A stretch of 64,000 bases of DNA, taken from positions 2,552,001 to 2,616,000 of the forward strand of contig NZ_CP155792.1 in NCBI RefSeq assembly GCF_039729015.1. Reading direction: 5' to 3'. This document shows positions 31,715 to 40,400 of this stretch, piece after piece. Each line of letters begins with the position of its first letter. Position 1 is the first letter of the stretch. The stretch is from Blastococcus sp. HT6-30. Lineage in GTDB: Bacteria > Actinomycetota > Actinomycetes > Mycobacteriales > Geodermatophilaceae. The translations under genes and the position numbers were made by a program. The notes under the pieces were generated by a model, which was not told the origin of the DNA, did not search any database, and saw nothing but the letters and a program-made list of their open reading frames with translations.

Positions 31715-32365
31715 GTGGGCCCGGTTCTCGAGAACCTCGACCTCTTCGTCCAGGGCTTCCTGACCTCGTTGAGCATCATCCTCTGGGCGCTCGTCGGCTC
31801 GTTGCTCCTGGGCGTCCTCATCGCCGCCTGCAGGGTGTCCCCCGTTCCGCCGCTGCGGGCGTTCGGCTCGTTCTGGGTGACGACCTTCCGCAACACACCG
31901 CTGTCGGTGGTCCTCTTCGCCTGCGCGTTCGGGCTGCCCGAGATCGGGATCAACCGCTCGTTCTTCTTCTTCGGCGTGCTGGGGCTGGTGCTCTACACGT
32001 CCGCGTTCGTCTGCGAGGCGGTGCGCTCGGGCATCAACTCCGTGCCCGCGGGCCAGGCGGAGGCCGCCCGATCGATCGGCTTGAACTTCGGCCAGGCGCT
32101 GCGGTACGTGGTCCTCCCCCAGGCCCTCCGCACCGTGATCCCGCCCCTCGGGAGCGTGGTCATCGCGATGTTCAAGAACTCCGCCGTGGTCGGGGCCTTC
32201 GGCGTCGGCGGCGACCTGTGGAGCACCGGTCAGACCCTGGTGAGCGCGCGCGGGTTCGAGACCCTGCCGATCTTCACCGGCGTCGCCATCGGGTTCCTCC
32301 TCATCACCCTGCCGGCGGGCGCCCTCCTGCAGGTCATCGAGCGGAAGGCGGCGATCGCCCGATGA
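31715..32365 (+). CDS. gluC: Glutamate ABC transporter, permease 1
   Basis: Membrane permease of 216 residues with about five helices. The conserved cytoplasmic EAA loop (GQAEAARSIGLNFGQALRYVVLPQALR in its conserved positions) contacts the ATPase. The GTG at 31715 has GAGGGAGAG upstream. The roughly 100-bp gap after gluB contains a short GC-rich inverted repeat (GCCGGCCCC-type), which may trim downstream expression relative to the abundant binding protein. Its stop overlaps the gluD start (ATGA). Confidence 0.94.
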   Translation: MGPVLENLDLFVQGFLTSLSIILWALVGSLLLGVLIAACRVSPVPPLRAFGSFWVTTFRNTPLSVVLFACAFGLPEIGINRSFFFFGVLGLVLYTSAFVCEAVRSGINSVPAGQAEAARSIGLNFGQALRYVVLPQALRTVIPPLGSVVIAMFKNSAVVGAFGVGGDLWSTGQTLVSARGFETLPIFTGVAIGFLLITLPAGALLQVIERKAAIAR

Positions 32366-33258
32366 GCCGGGAAGAAGCCGTCCTCTTCGACGCGCAGGGT
32401 CCGCGGGCACGACGCCGGACCACCATCGGCACCGCGGTCGCGGTGGTCGCCCTCCTGGGGCTGGCTTACGTGGTCGCGCGGCGGCTGGCGGACCGGGACC
32501 AGTTCTCGATGGAGAAGTGGGGCCCCCTGATCAACCCGGGCAACGAGAACTTCGGGGCCGTCTGGGGACTGTTCGGCGAGGGCATACGCAACACCATCAT
32601 CGCGGCGGTGATCGCCATGACGCTGTCCATCGTCCTGGGCACGCTGATCGCCGTCGCCCGGCTGTCCCTGGGCCGGGCAGGGCGCATCCCGCTGGTCGGG
32701 CTCGTCGAGCTGTTCCGCGGCCTGCCCGTGGTGGTGCTCGTCTACTTCGGCGTCCGTGTGCTGCCCGACGTGGGCCTGGACCTGCGCGACTGGCCCGGCG
32801 GCCAGGTGCTCTGGGGTCTGATCATCGGCCTGACGGCCTACAACATGGTCATCTTCGCCGAAGTGGTCCGGGCGGGGGTGGCCTCGCTGCCCCGGGGGCA
32901 GCGCGAGGCGGCCCTGGCGACCGGGCTGACCAACGGGCAGACCATGCGGATCGTCCTGCTCCCCCAGGCGTTCCGGGTGATGCTGCCGGCGATCATCAGC
33001 CAGCTGGTCGTCGTCCTCAAGGACACGTCGCTCGTCACGTTCGTCGCCAACTACGACGAGCTGCTCAGCCAGGGCGAGAGCATCCGACGCAACCTCGACA
33101 ACCCCATCCAGACCTTCGTGGTGGTCGCCCTGCTCTACATCGCGATCAACTACGCGCTGAGCCGGCTGGCCCAGTGGATCCAGGCCCGCCAGGCCCGCGG
33201 CTCCACAGCGAAGGCGACCGGCGGCGGCGACCTGGTGCCCGTGCGGGACGGCGCCTGA
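32362..33258 (+). CDS. gluD: Glutamate ABC transporter, permease 2
   Basis: Second permease (298 residues), longer than gluC by an N-terminal helix and periplasmic segment (residues 20-70) and a charged C-terminal tail. Helices span about 70-280. Its EAA loop reads REAALATGLTNGQTMRIVLLPQAF in conserved spacing. GluC and GluD would form the heterodimeric channel, with GluA as the paired ATPase. Translation is coupled to gluC by a four-base overlap. Confidence 0.94.
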   Translation: MSREEAVLFDAQGPRARRRTTIGTAVAVVALLGLAYVVARRLADRDQFSMEKWGPLINPGNENFGAVWGLFGEGIRNTIIAAVIAMTLSIVLGTLIAVARLSLGRAGRIPLVGLVELFRGLPVVVLVYFGVRVLPDVGLDLRDWPGGQVLWGLIIGLTAYNMVIFAEVVRAGVASLPRGQREAALATGLTNGQTMRIVLLPQAFRVMLPAIISQLVVVLKDTSLVTFVANYDELLSQGESIRRNLDNPIQTFVVVALLYIAINYALSRLAQWIQARQARGSTAKATGGGDLVPVRDGA

Positions 33259-33358
33259 GGCGCGCGTGCCCATCCCGTGCGAACCACTCGTCCCACCCGG
33301 GCGCGCCGACTCCGAGTCGAGCGCAACCGTGGCGAGACTGGTGATCACGATGGAGACG

Positions 33359-33811
33359 ATGCACGCGGTGGGGCCCCGCAACCTGCCCCCGGTCCCCCGG
33401 GCCGCCGGCGAGCGGATCCTCACCGCCCCGGTCGCCTCCCCGCCCGCGGCCGGGTCGGTTCCGCCGCTGGACGGCGGGCAGCAGTTCGTCGCGCGCCTGC
33501 GCTCCGCGGCCCCGGCCTTCGCCGAGGCCGCCGGTGCGGAGAGCGCCGTCGTCCGCGAGGTGGTTCCCCCGGCGCGGCACCGGCGCTCGCGCTGCCGGGT
33601 GGTCTTCCGCTACGCCGACGGCACCGAGGTGGACCTGACCTTCCTCGGCGAGCGGCGCCGCCCCGGTGCCGACGCGGAGGAGGGGCTCGACACCGAGATC
33701 GGCCGCTGGCTCTCCGACGGCCAGCTCCGGGAACCGGAGTGGCTGGTGCCCGATGCGGAGGCGCCGGACGGCACGGCGGTCGACGTGACCGCCTGGCTCG
33801 CGACGGGCTGA
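33359..33811 (+). CDS. Hypothetical protein
   Basis: A 150-residue soluble protein of unknown function with a conserved-looking central part (VVFRYADGTEVDLTFLGERRRP) and an acidic C-terminus (WLVPDAEAPDGTAVDVTAWLATG). The ATG at 33359 has GGAG five bases upstream; in-frame starts at 33266 and 33350 are possible. No domain that I recognise. It follows gluD by 100 bp and converges on recX. Confidence 0.7.
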   Translation: MHAVGPRNLPPVPRAAGERILTAPVASPPAAGSVPPLDGGQQFVARLRSAAPAFAEAAGAESAVVREVVPPARHRRSRCRVVFRYADGTEVDLTFLGERRRPGADAEEGLDTEIGRWLSDGQLREPEWLVPDAEAPDGTAVDVTAWLATG

Positions 33812-33835
33812 CGCGGTGGAGGCGCCGCGGCGCCT

Positions 33836-34486
33836 TCAGGGCAGCGCGCTCTCCTCGTCGAACTCCGGGACGTCGTCGACGTCGCCATCGAGGTCCGCCT
33901 CGTCCAGCGCCTCCCGGACAACCGCCGCGGCGAGACCGCCGTTGTAGCCCTTGCGGGCGAGCATGCCGATCAGGCGGCGGGCGGCCGTGGCCCGGTCGAG
34001 CCGGCGCATGGCGGTCACCCGCCGCGCCACCAGCCGGCGGGCCGCCTCCCGCTCGTCGTCGTCGTCCACCGCCTCGACGGCCTCGGCGGCCGTCTCCGGA
34101 TCGACGCCCTTGGCGCGCAGCTCCGCGGTCAGCGCCCGACGGGCCAGCCCCCGGCCGGCCTGCCGGTTGCTGACCCAGGCCCGGGCGAAGGACGCGTCGT
34201 CGATCAGGCCCACCTCGGTGAACCTGTCCAGCACGGCCTCGGCCGCGTCGTCCGGCACCCCGCGCTTGGCGAGCAGATCGGCGAGCTGCTGCCGCGTCTT
34301 CGGCGCACCGGTCAGCGCGCGGAGGCAGATGGCACGGGCGACCTGCTCAGGGTCGCCCGCGTCGTCCTCCGAGGAACCGGGGGCGACGTCCGGGGTCAGG
34401 GGATCGTCGCCGCCGGGAGCGCGGGACCACCGGCCGGCCCGGGAGCCCCCGGAGCCGCGCCGTCGGGTGGATGGCCTGTCGTCCAC
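33836..34486 (-). CDS. recX: RecA regulator RecX
   Basis: Modulator that limits RecA filament growth (216 residues). Beyond an acidic, disordered N-terminal 45 residues, the three-helix RecX repeats can be followed: AICLRALTGAPKTRQQLADLLAKRG, DRFTEVGLIDDASFARAWV, and GMLARKGYNGGLAAAVVREALDE. It ends with an acidic tail. It begins 7 bp after recA on the same strand, so both are induced from the SOS-controlled recA promoter. Confidence 0.93.
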   Translation of the reverse strand: MDDRPSTRRRGSGGSRAGRWSRAPGGDDPLTPDVAPGSSEDDAGDPEQVARAICLRALTGAPKTRQQLADLLAKRGVPDDAAEAVLDRFTEVGLIDDASFARAWVSNRQAGRGLARRALTAELRAKGVDPETAAEAVEAVDDDDEREAARRLVARRVTAMRRLDRATAARRLIGMLARKGYNGGLAAAVVREALDEADLDGDVDDVPEFDEESALP

Positions 34487-34493
34487 CGCCGGA

Positions 34494-35531
34494 TCAGAAG
34501 CCCGGGGCGTCGACCGGCGCCGGAGCGTCCAGCGTCGGGCCGATGCCCAGCTTCTCCTTGACCCGCTTCTCGATCTCGTCGGCCAGGTCGGGGTTGTCCT
34601 TCAAGAAGTTGCGGACGTTCTCCTTGCCTTGACCCAGCTGGTCGCCCTCGTAGGTGTACCAAGCGCCGGACTTCTTCACGATGCCCTGCTCGACACCGGC
34701 GTCGACGATGCCGCCCTCGCGGCTGAAACCCTGACCCCAGAGGATGTCGAGCTCGGCCTGCTTGAACGGTGCGGCGACCTTGTTCTTGACGACCTTGATG
34801 CGGGTGCGGCTGCCGATCGCGTCGGTGCCCTGCTTGAGGGTCTCGATGCGGCGGACGTCGAGCCGGACCGACGAGTAGAACTTCAGCGCGCGACCACCGG
34901 TGGTGACCTCGGGCGAGCCGTAGACCACACCGACCTTCTCGCGCAGCTGGTTGATGAAGATCGCCGTCGTGCCCGAGTTGCTCAGCGCGCCGGTGATCTT
35001 CCGCAGCGCCTGGCTCATCAGGCGGGCCTGCAGACCCACGTGGCTGTCACCCATCTCGCCCTCGATCTCGGCGCGGGGCACGAGGGCCGCCACCGAGTCG
35101 ATGACGATGATGTCCAGCGCGCCGGAGCGGATCAGCATGTCGGCGATCTCGAGCGCCTGCTCACCGGTGTCGGGCTGGCTGACCAGGAGCGCGTCGGTGT
35201 CCACGCCGATGGCGCGGGCATACTCCGGGTCGAGCGCGTGCTCGGCGTCGATGAAGGCGGCGATGCCGCCGTTGGCCTGGGCGTTGGCCACCGCGTGCAG
35301 GGCGACCGTGGTCTTACCGGAGGACTCCGGCCCGTAGACCTCGATGACCCGGCCGCGCGGGAGCCCGCCGATGCCCAGGGCGATGTCGAGGGCGATCGAG
35401 CCGGTCGGGATGACCTTGATCGCCACCTCGGGGCTGTCGCCCAGGCGCATGACCGAGCCCTTGCCGAACTGCTTGTCGATCTGGGCGAGGGCCATGTCGA
35501 GGGCCTTGTCGCGGTCGAGCGTTGCTGCCAT
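34494..35531 (-). CDS. recA: Recombinase RecA
   Basis: Strand-exchange ATPase and SOS co-protease of 345 residues. Walker A GPESSGKT at 67-74, the DNA-binding loop region following [33 protein letters not shown], and the C-terminal lobe are all standard. No intein is present, unlike in some mycobacteria. An SOS box lies 121-136 bp upstream of the ATG, so expression should rise on LexA cleavage; active RecA in turn triggers that cleavage. Confidence 0.98.
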   Translation of the reverse strand: MAATLDRDKALDMALAQIDKQFGKGSVMRLGDSPEVAIKVIPTGSIALDIALGIGGLPRGRVIEVYGPESSGKTTVALHAVANAQANGGIAAFIDAEHALDPEYARAIGVDTDALLVSQPDTGEQALEIADMLIRSGALDIIVIDSVAALVPRAEIEGEMGDSHVGLQARLMSQALRKITGALSNSGTTAIFINQLREKVGVVYGSPEVTTGGRALKFYSSVRLDVRRIETLKQGTDAIGSRTRIKVVKNKVAAPFKQAELDILWGQGFSREGGIVDAGVEQGIVKKSGAWYTYEGDQLGQGKENVRNFLKDNPDLADEIEKRVKEKLGIGPTLDAPAPVDAPGF

Positions 35532-35651
35532 GGTGCGTCACCTTCGGTTCGCGAGAAGCGGGTCGGGACCGACGCTAGGGCGAGGCACCGACAGTTTTCG
35601 GATTCCGGGCCGGCTGTGGAGGACCAGCCGCCCTGTGGACGACACAGTAGG

Positions 35652-35667
35652 CCGAACACCTGTTCGA
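35652..35667. promoter_or_regulatory. LexA (SOS) box for recA
   Basis: CCGAACACCTGTTCGA: one mismatch to TCGAAC-N4-GTTCGA, nearly identical to the box before the LysM gene. Confidence 0.83.
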
Positions 35668-35705
35668 TCGCCAGGCCGACACGCCGGCCCGGTGTCGCGC
35701 CCGGG

Positions 35706-35900
35706 TCAGCGTTCCTTGACCGGCACGTCGAAGGCCTCGCAGACCGCGAGCCACACCTTCCGCACCGGGACGCCGGCCTCGATGGCGTCGGCCGCCGTGC
35801 GGCCGCCGAGGTCGGCGAAGACGTGGTCGCGCACGACGCTCTGGGCGCGCATGGCCCCGAACTGGTCATCGAGGCGGGACCAGAACTCCTGCAGGCGCAC
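35706..35900 (-). CDS. DUF3046 protein
   Basis: A 64-residue protein of the actinobacterial DUF3046 family (MRLQEFWSRLDDQFG at the start, VFADLGGRTAADAIEAG, VWLAVCEAFDVP). It sits just upstream of recA as in many actinobacteria; its role is unknown. The GTG at 35900 follows TAGCGT with a 6-nt gap, suggesting a leaderless mRNA with a promoter separate from recA's SOS-controlled one. Confidence 0.88.
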   Translation of the reverse strand: MRLQEFWSRLDDQFGAMRAQSVVRDHVFADLGGRTAADAIEAGVPVRKVWLAVCEAFDVPVKER

Positions 35901-35906
35901 GCCCCG

Positions 35907-35912
35907 ACGCTA
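35907..35912 (-). promoter_or_regulatory. Leaderless -10 element (TAGCGT) of the DUF3046 gene
   Basis: Minus-strand TAGCGT, 6 nt before the GTG at 35900; identical hexamer and spacing to the SDR gene promoter. Confidence 0.55.
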
Positions 35913-35945
35913 ACCCGCCGGCGCCCAGCGCCGCCGCATCCGCCC

Positions 35946-35951
35946 TAGGCT
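35946..35951 (+). promoter_or_regulatory. Leaderless -10 element (TAGGCT) of the 36-aa membrane protein gene
   Basis: TAGGCT 7 nt before the ATG at 35959, back to back with the DUF3046 promoter. Confidence 0.5.
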
Positions 35952-35958
35952 CGGGACC

Positions 35959-36069
35959 ATGATTCCAGGCACGGGTTCGCAGACCCTCGACACCGTCGTC
36001 GAGATCGGCATCGTGCTGGCGATGGTCGTGCTGATCGTGTTGCTGATCAGGAGCTACCGCGGGCGCTGA
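35959..36069 (+). CDS. 36-residue single-pass membrane protein
   Basis: A short gene easily missed by gene finders: MIPGTGSQTLDTVVEIG, then a hydrophobic helix IVLAMVVLIVLLI, then a basic RSYRGR end, giving an N-out, C-in single-pass topology by the positive-inside rule. A -10-like TAGGCT lies 7 nt before the ATG. Its last 23 bases overlap the end of the convergent MFS gene. Amino-acid pattern, promoter and codon bias together support a real gene; function unknown. Confidence 0.65.
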   Translation: MIPGTGSQTLDTVVEIGIVLAMVVLIVLLIRSYRGR

Positions 36070-37321
36070 CCCTCGTGGTCAGCCACACGTGGGCCAGCGG
36101 GAGCACCAGCGCCGCCGAGACCCCCGACACCAGGCCGAAGCCGCCCCACGCGAGCAACGGACCGCCGACCACCCCGGCCAGCGCGGCGCCGAGCCCCATC
36201 AGCAGGTCGGTTCCGCCCTGCGCGGTCGGCCGCACGTCCGGGCCGACCGACGCGGTCACGAGGGCGGAGCCCGCGATGAGGCCGCAGGACCAGCCCAGGC
36301 CCAGCAGGAGGAGCCCGGCGCCCAGCTGCACCGAGTCGTCCGGCGCCGCCGTGCCCGCCACCGCCGCTGCGGCCAGGAGCAGCCCACCGCCGAGGGCCAC
36401 GACCGCCGGGGCGCCGGCCCGGTCGGCGAGCATGCCGACCAGCGGGGAGAACAGGTACATGCCGGCCACGTGCACGCTGATCACCAGGCCGACGAGCCGG
36501 AGCACGGTTCCCTCGGCGCCACCGGCGTGCCCCATGTGCACCGGTGTCATCACCATGACGCCGACCATCACCGAGTGGGCGACCACGACGGAGGTGAGGC
36601 CCAGCCTCCCGGCCGGTGTCGCCCACACCGCCCGCAGCGCCGCGCCGGTGGCGCGCCGCGGGCGAGGGCCGCCACCGCCGCCGCCGAGCGTCCGTGAGAG
36701 CAGCAGCGGGTCGGGCCGCAGGAACAGCGGGATGGCCACCGCCACGAGCCCGAAGACGACCGCCGACACGACGAACACACCGCCGAGCGCCGGCAGCCCC
36801 AGGGCCGCCCCCAGCTCGGCGCCCGGTGCGGCGAGGTTGGGGCCGACGACGGAGCCGATGGTGGTCGCCCACACGACCAGGGACAGGGCACGCCCGCGGC
36901 GCTCGGGCGTGGCGAGGTCGGCGGCGGCGTAGCGCGACTGCAGACCGCACGCCGTGGCCGCCCCGAACAGGAACAGCCCCACGAGCAGCAGCCCCAGCGA
37001 GGAGGCCGCCGCGGCCAGCACGGTGACCACCGCGCCGACGACGCCGAGGGCGTAGCCGACGGCCAGCCCGGCCCGCCGGCCCGCGGTGTCGCTGATCCTG
37101 GCCAGGGGAACCGCCAGGACCGCGGCGCCGAGGACGCCGGCGGTCTGGCCGAGCCCTGCGGCGCTGTCGGTGCCCGCGACGTCACGGGCGAGCAGCCCGC
37201 CGGCGGTGATGCCGACGGTGACGCCCAGCCCGGCCAGGGCGACCCCACCGCTGAGCACACCGAGGGTGCGGCGCTGGACGCGTGCGACGCCGACCGCGAC
37301 GTCCGGCGGCAGCGGTGTCAC
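36047..37321 (-). CDS. MFS transporter
   Basis: Major facilitator superfamily protein of 424 residues with twelve predicted helices. The loop 2-3 motif is seen as LARISDTAGRRAGLAVGYALG. A central cytoplasmic loop with a poly-Gly run (LGGGGGGPRPRR) separates the two six-helix halves. The substrate is unknown; drug/metabolite export is the usual guess for such single genes. AGGAG precedes the GTG at 37321. It is divergent from the Lhr helicase gene. Confidence 0.9.
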   Translation of the reverse strand: MTPLPPDVAVGVARVQRRTLGVLSGGVALAGLGVTVGITAGGLLARDVAGTDSAAGLGQTAGVLGAAVLAVPLARISDTAGRRAGLAVGYALGVVGAVVTVLAAAASSLGLLLVGLFLFGAATACGLQSRYAAADLATPERRGRALSLVVWATTIGSVVGPNLAAPGAELGAALGLPALGGVFVVSAVVFGLVAVAIPLFLRPDPLLLSRTLGGGGGGPRPRRATGAALRAVWATPAGRLGLTSVVVAHSVMVGVMVMTPVHMGHAGGAEGTVLRLVGLVISVHVAGMYLFSPLVGMLADRAGAPAVVALGGGLLLAAAAVAGTAAPDDSVQLGAGLLLLGLGWSCGLIAGSALVTASVGPDVRPTAQGGTDLLMGLGAALAGVVGGPLLAWGGFGLVSGVSAALVLPLAHVWLTTRVSARGSS

Positions 37322-37410
37322 GTGCGCTCCTGTCTCCGGGGCAGATGGCTCCGCGGCCGACTGCCCTCGCCGGCCAGCGAAGTGTCGTACACGCCGGGGA
37401 GACTGAGCGC

Positions 37411-40400
37411 GTGCCCGCCCGTCCGATCCCCGAGCCCGGCGCCCTGGCCCGGTTCTCCGAGCCCACCAGGGCTTGGTTCACCGGCGCCTTCGAGCGGCCC
37501 ACCGCCGCCCAGGACGGCGCCTGGCAGGCGATCAGCAGCGGCGAGCACGCGCTGGTGGTGGCTCCGACCGGCTCGGGCAAGACCCTCGCGGCGTTCCTCT
37601 GGTCGCTCGACCGGCTGGCCGCCACCCCGCCCACCGACGAGCGGACCCGGTGCCGGGTCCTCTACGTCTCGCCGCTCAAGGCACTGGCGGTCGACGTCGA
37701 GCGCAACCTACGCGCTCCGCTGGCCGGCATCGGCCAGGCGGCCGCGCGGCTGAGGCTGCCGCGGCCGGAGATCAAGGTCGGCATCCGTTCCGGCGACACC
37801 CCGGCCGACGAGCGGCGCGCGTTCGCCCGCCGTCCGCCGGACATCCTCATCACCACTCCCGAGTCGCTGTTCCTCCTGCTCACCAGCGCCGCCCGCGAGG
37901 CGCTGCGCGGGGTCGAGACGGTGATCGTCGACGAGGTGCACGCGGTCACCGACTCCAAGCGCGGCGCCCACCTCGCCGTCAGCCTCGACCGGCTCGACGA
38001 ACTGCTCGAGCGGCCGGCGCAGCGCATCGGCCTGTCGGCCACCGTGCGCCCGATCGAGGAGGTCGCCACCTTCCTGGCCGGCGGCCGGCCGGTGCAGGTG
38101 GTGTCCCCCGGCTCGACCAAGCAGTGGGACCTCTCGGTCGTCGTGCCGATCGAGGACATGAGCGAGCTGGGCCAGCCGACCGGCGAGCTCGAGGGGTCGG
38201 CGGCCGGCCACCAGCCGCGCAACTCCATCTGGCCGGCGGTCGAGGAGCGGGTGCTCGACCTCGTGCAGGCCCACCGCAGCACGATCGTGTTCGCCAACTC
38301 GCGGCGCCTGGCCGAACGGCTGACCAGCCGGCTCAACGAGCTGGCCTACGAGCGCGCCACCGGTGAGACCGTGCCGCCGGGCACGAACGCGGCGGCGCTC
38401 ATGGCGCAGGCCGGCTCCGGCGGTGGCGTGCCGGAGGGCGTGCAGCCGGTCGCGGCGGCCCACCACGGGTCGGTGTCCCGGGAGCAGCGGGCCGTCGTCG
38501 AGGAGGCGCTGAAGTCCGGCCGGCTCCCCGCCGTCGTCGCCACCTCGAGCCTGGAGCTGGGCATCGACATGGGCGCGGTCGACCTCGTCGTCCAGGTGGA
38601 GGCCCCGCCCACGGTCGCCAGCGGCCTGCAGCGGGTCGGCCGGGCCGGGCACCAGGTGGGCGCGGTCAGCCGCGGCGTGCTCTTCCCCAAGTTCCGCGGC
38701 GACCTCGTGCAGTGCGCGCTGGTCGCCGAGCGGATGAAGGCCGGCGCCATCGAGTCGATCCGCTACCTGCGCAACCCGCTCGACGTGCTCGCCCAGCAGA
38801 TCGTCGCGGTCGTCTCCGAGCGGCCGCGCACCGTCGACGAAGTGGGGGCGCTGGTCCGCCGTTCGGCGGCCTTCGCCTCGCTGCCCGAGTCGGCGCTGCA
38901 CGCCGTCCTCGACATGCTGGCCGGGCGCTACCCCTCCGACGCTTTCGCCGAGCTGCGCCCGCGCCTCACCTGGGACCGCGTCACCGACACCCTCACCGCG
39001 CGCGCCGGTGCCCAGCGGCTGGCGGTCACCAGCGGCGGCACGATCCCCGACCGCGGCCTGTTCGGCGTCTTCCTCGTCGGCGGGGAGGGCACCGGCGGGC
39101 GCCGGGTCGGAGAGCTGGACGAAGAGATGGTCTACGAGTCCCGGGTGGGCGACGTCTTCCTGCTCGGCTCGTCGTCGTGGCGGATCGAGGACATCACCCA
39201 CGACCGGGTGCTGGTCACCCCGGCACCGGGGCAGGCCGGGAAGATGCCGTTCTGGCACGGCGACGCGCCCGGCCGCCCCCTGGAGCTCGGCCGGGCGCTG
39301 GGCGCCTTCCTCCGCGAGGTGGGCTCCGCGACGCCGGAGGCCGGCCTGGAGCGGGCCCGCGCGGCCGGGCTCGACGAGTTCGGGGCGGCCAACCTCGCCG
39401 CGTACCTGGCCGAGCAGAAGGCCGCGACCGGGCACCTGCCCGATGACCGCACCCTGCTGGTCGAGCGGTTCCGCGACGAGCTGGGCGACTGGCGGCTGGT
39501 CGTGCACTCCCCCTTCGGTGCGCAGGTGAACGCACCCTGGGCGCTGGTCCTCGCGGCCCGGCTGCGCGAGCGCTACGGCGTCGACGTGTCGGCCATGCAC
39601 TCCGACGACGGCATCGTGCTGCGGCTGCCCGAGACCACCGGCGAGCCGCCCGAGGCCGACCTCGCCGTCCTCGATCCCGACGACGTCGAGCGCGAGGTGA
39701 CCACGGAGGTGGGCAGCTCGGCGCTGTTCGCCAGCCGCTTCCGCGAGTGCGCCGCCCGTGCGCTGCTCCTGCCCCGGCGCGACCCGCGCCGCCGCACGCC
39801 GCTCTGGCAGCAGCGTCAGCGGGCGGCCCAGCTGCTCTCGGTGGCCAGCGAGTTCTCCTCCTTCCCGATCACCCTCGAAGCGGCCCGCGAGGTGCTCCAG
39901 GACGTCTACGACGTGCCGGGGCTGGTCGAGCTGATGCGTGACGTCCGTGCCCGGCGGGTGCGCGTGGTCGACGTCCAGACCGAGACGGCGTCGCCGTTCG
40001 CCCAGTCGCTGCTGTTCGGCTACGTCGGCCAGTTCCTCTACGAGGGCGACGCCCCGCTGGCCGAGCGCCGGGCGCAGGCGCTCGCGCTCGACACCGGCCT
40101 GCTCGCCGAGCTGCTCGGCCGCTCGGAGCTGCGCGAGTTGCTCGACGCCGAGGCGATGGCCGAGATCGAGGCGGAGCTGCAGCGGCTCCCCCAGCAGCGG
40201 CACCCGCGGGACGTCGACAGCGGCGGCGACCTGCTGCGCGTCGTCGGCGACCTCACCGCCGCCGAGGCCGGGCGGCGGGGTGTGCCGCAGGAGTGGCTGG
40301 ACGAGCTCGTCGCGGGCCGCCGCGCGCTGCTGGTGCGCATCGCCGGTGAGGAGCGGTACGTCGCCATCGAGGACGCCGGCCGGCTTCGCGATGCCCTCGG

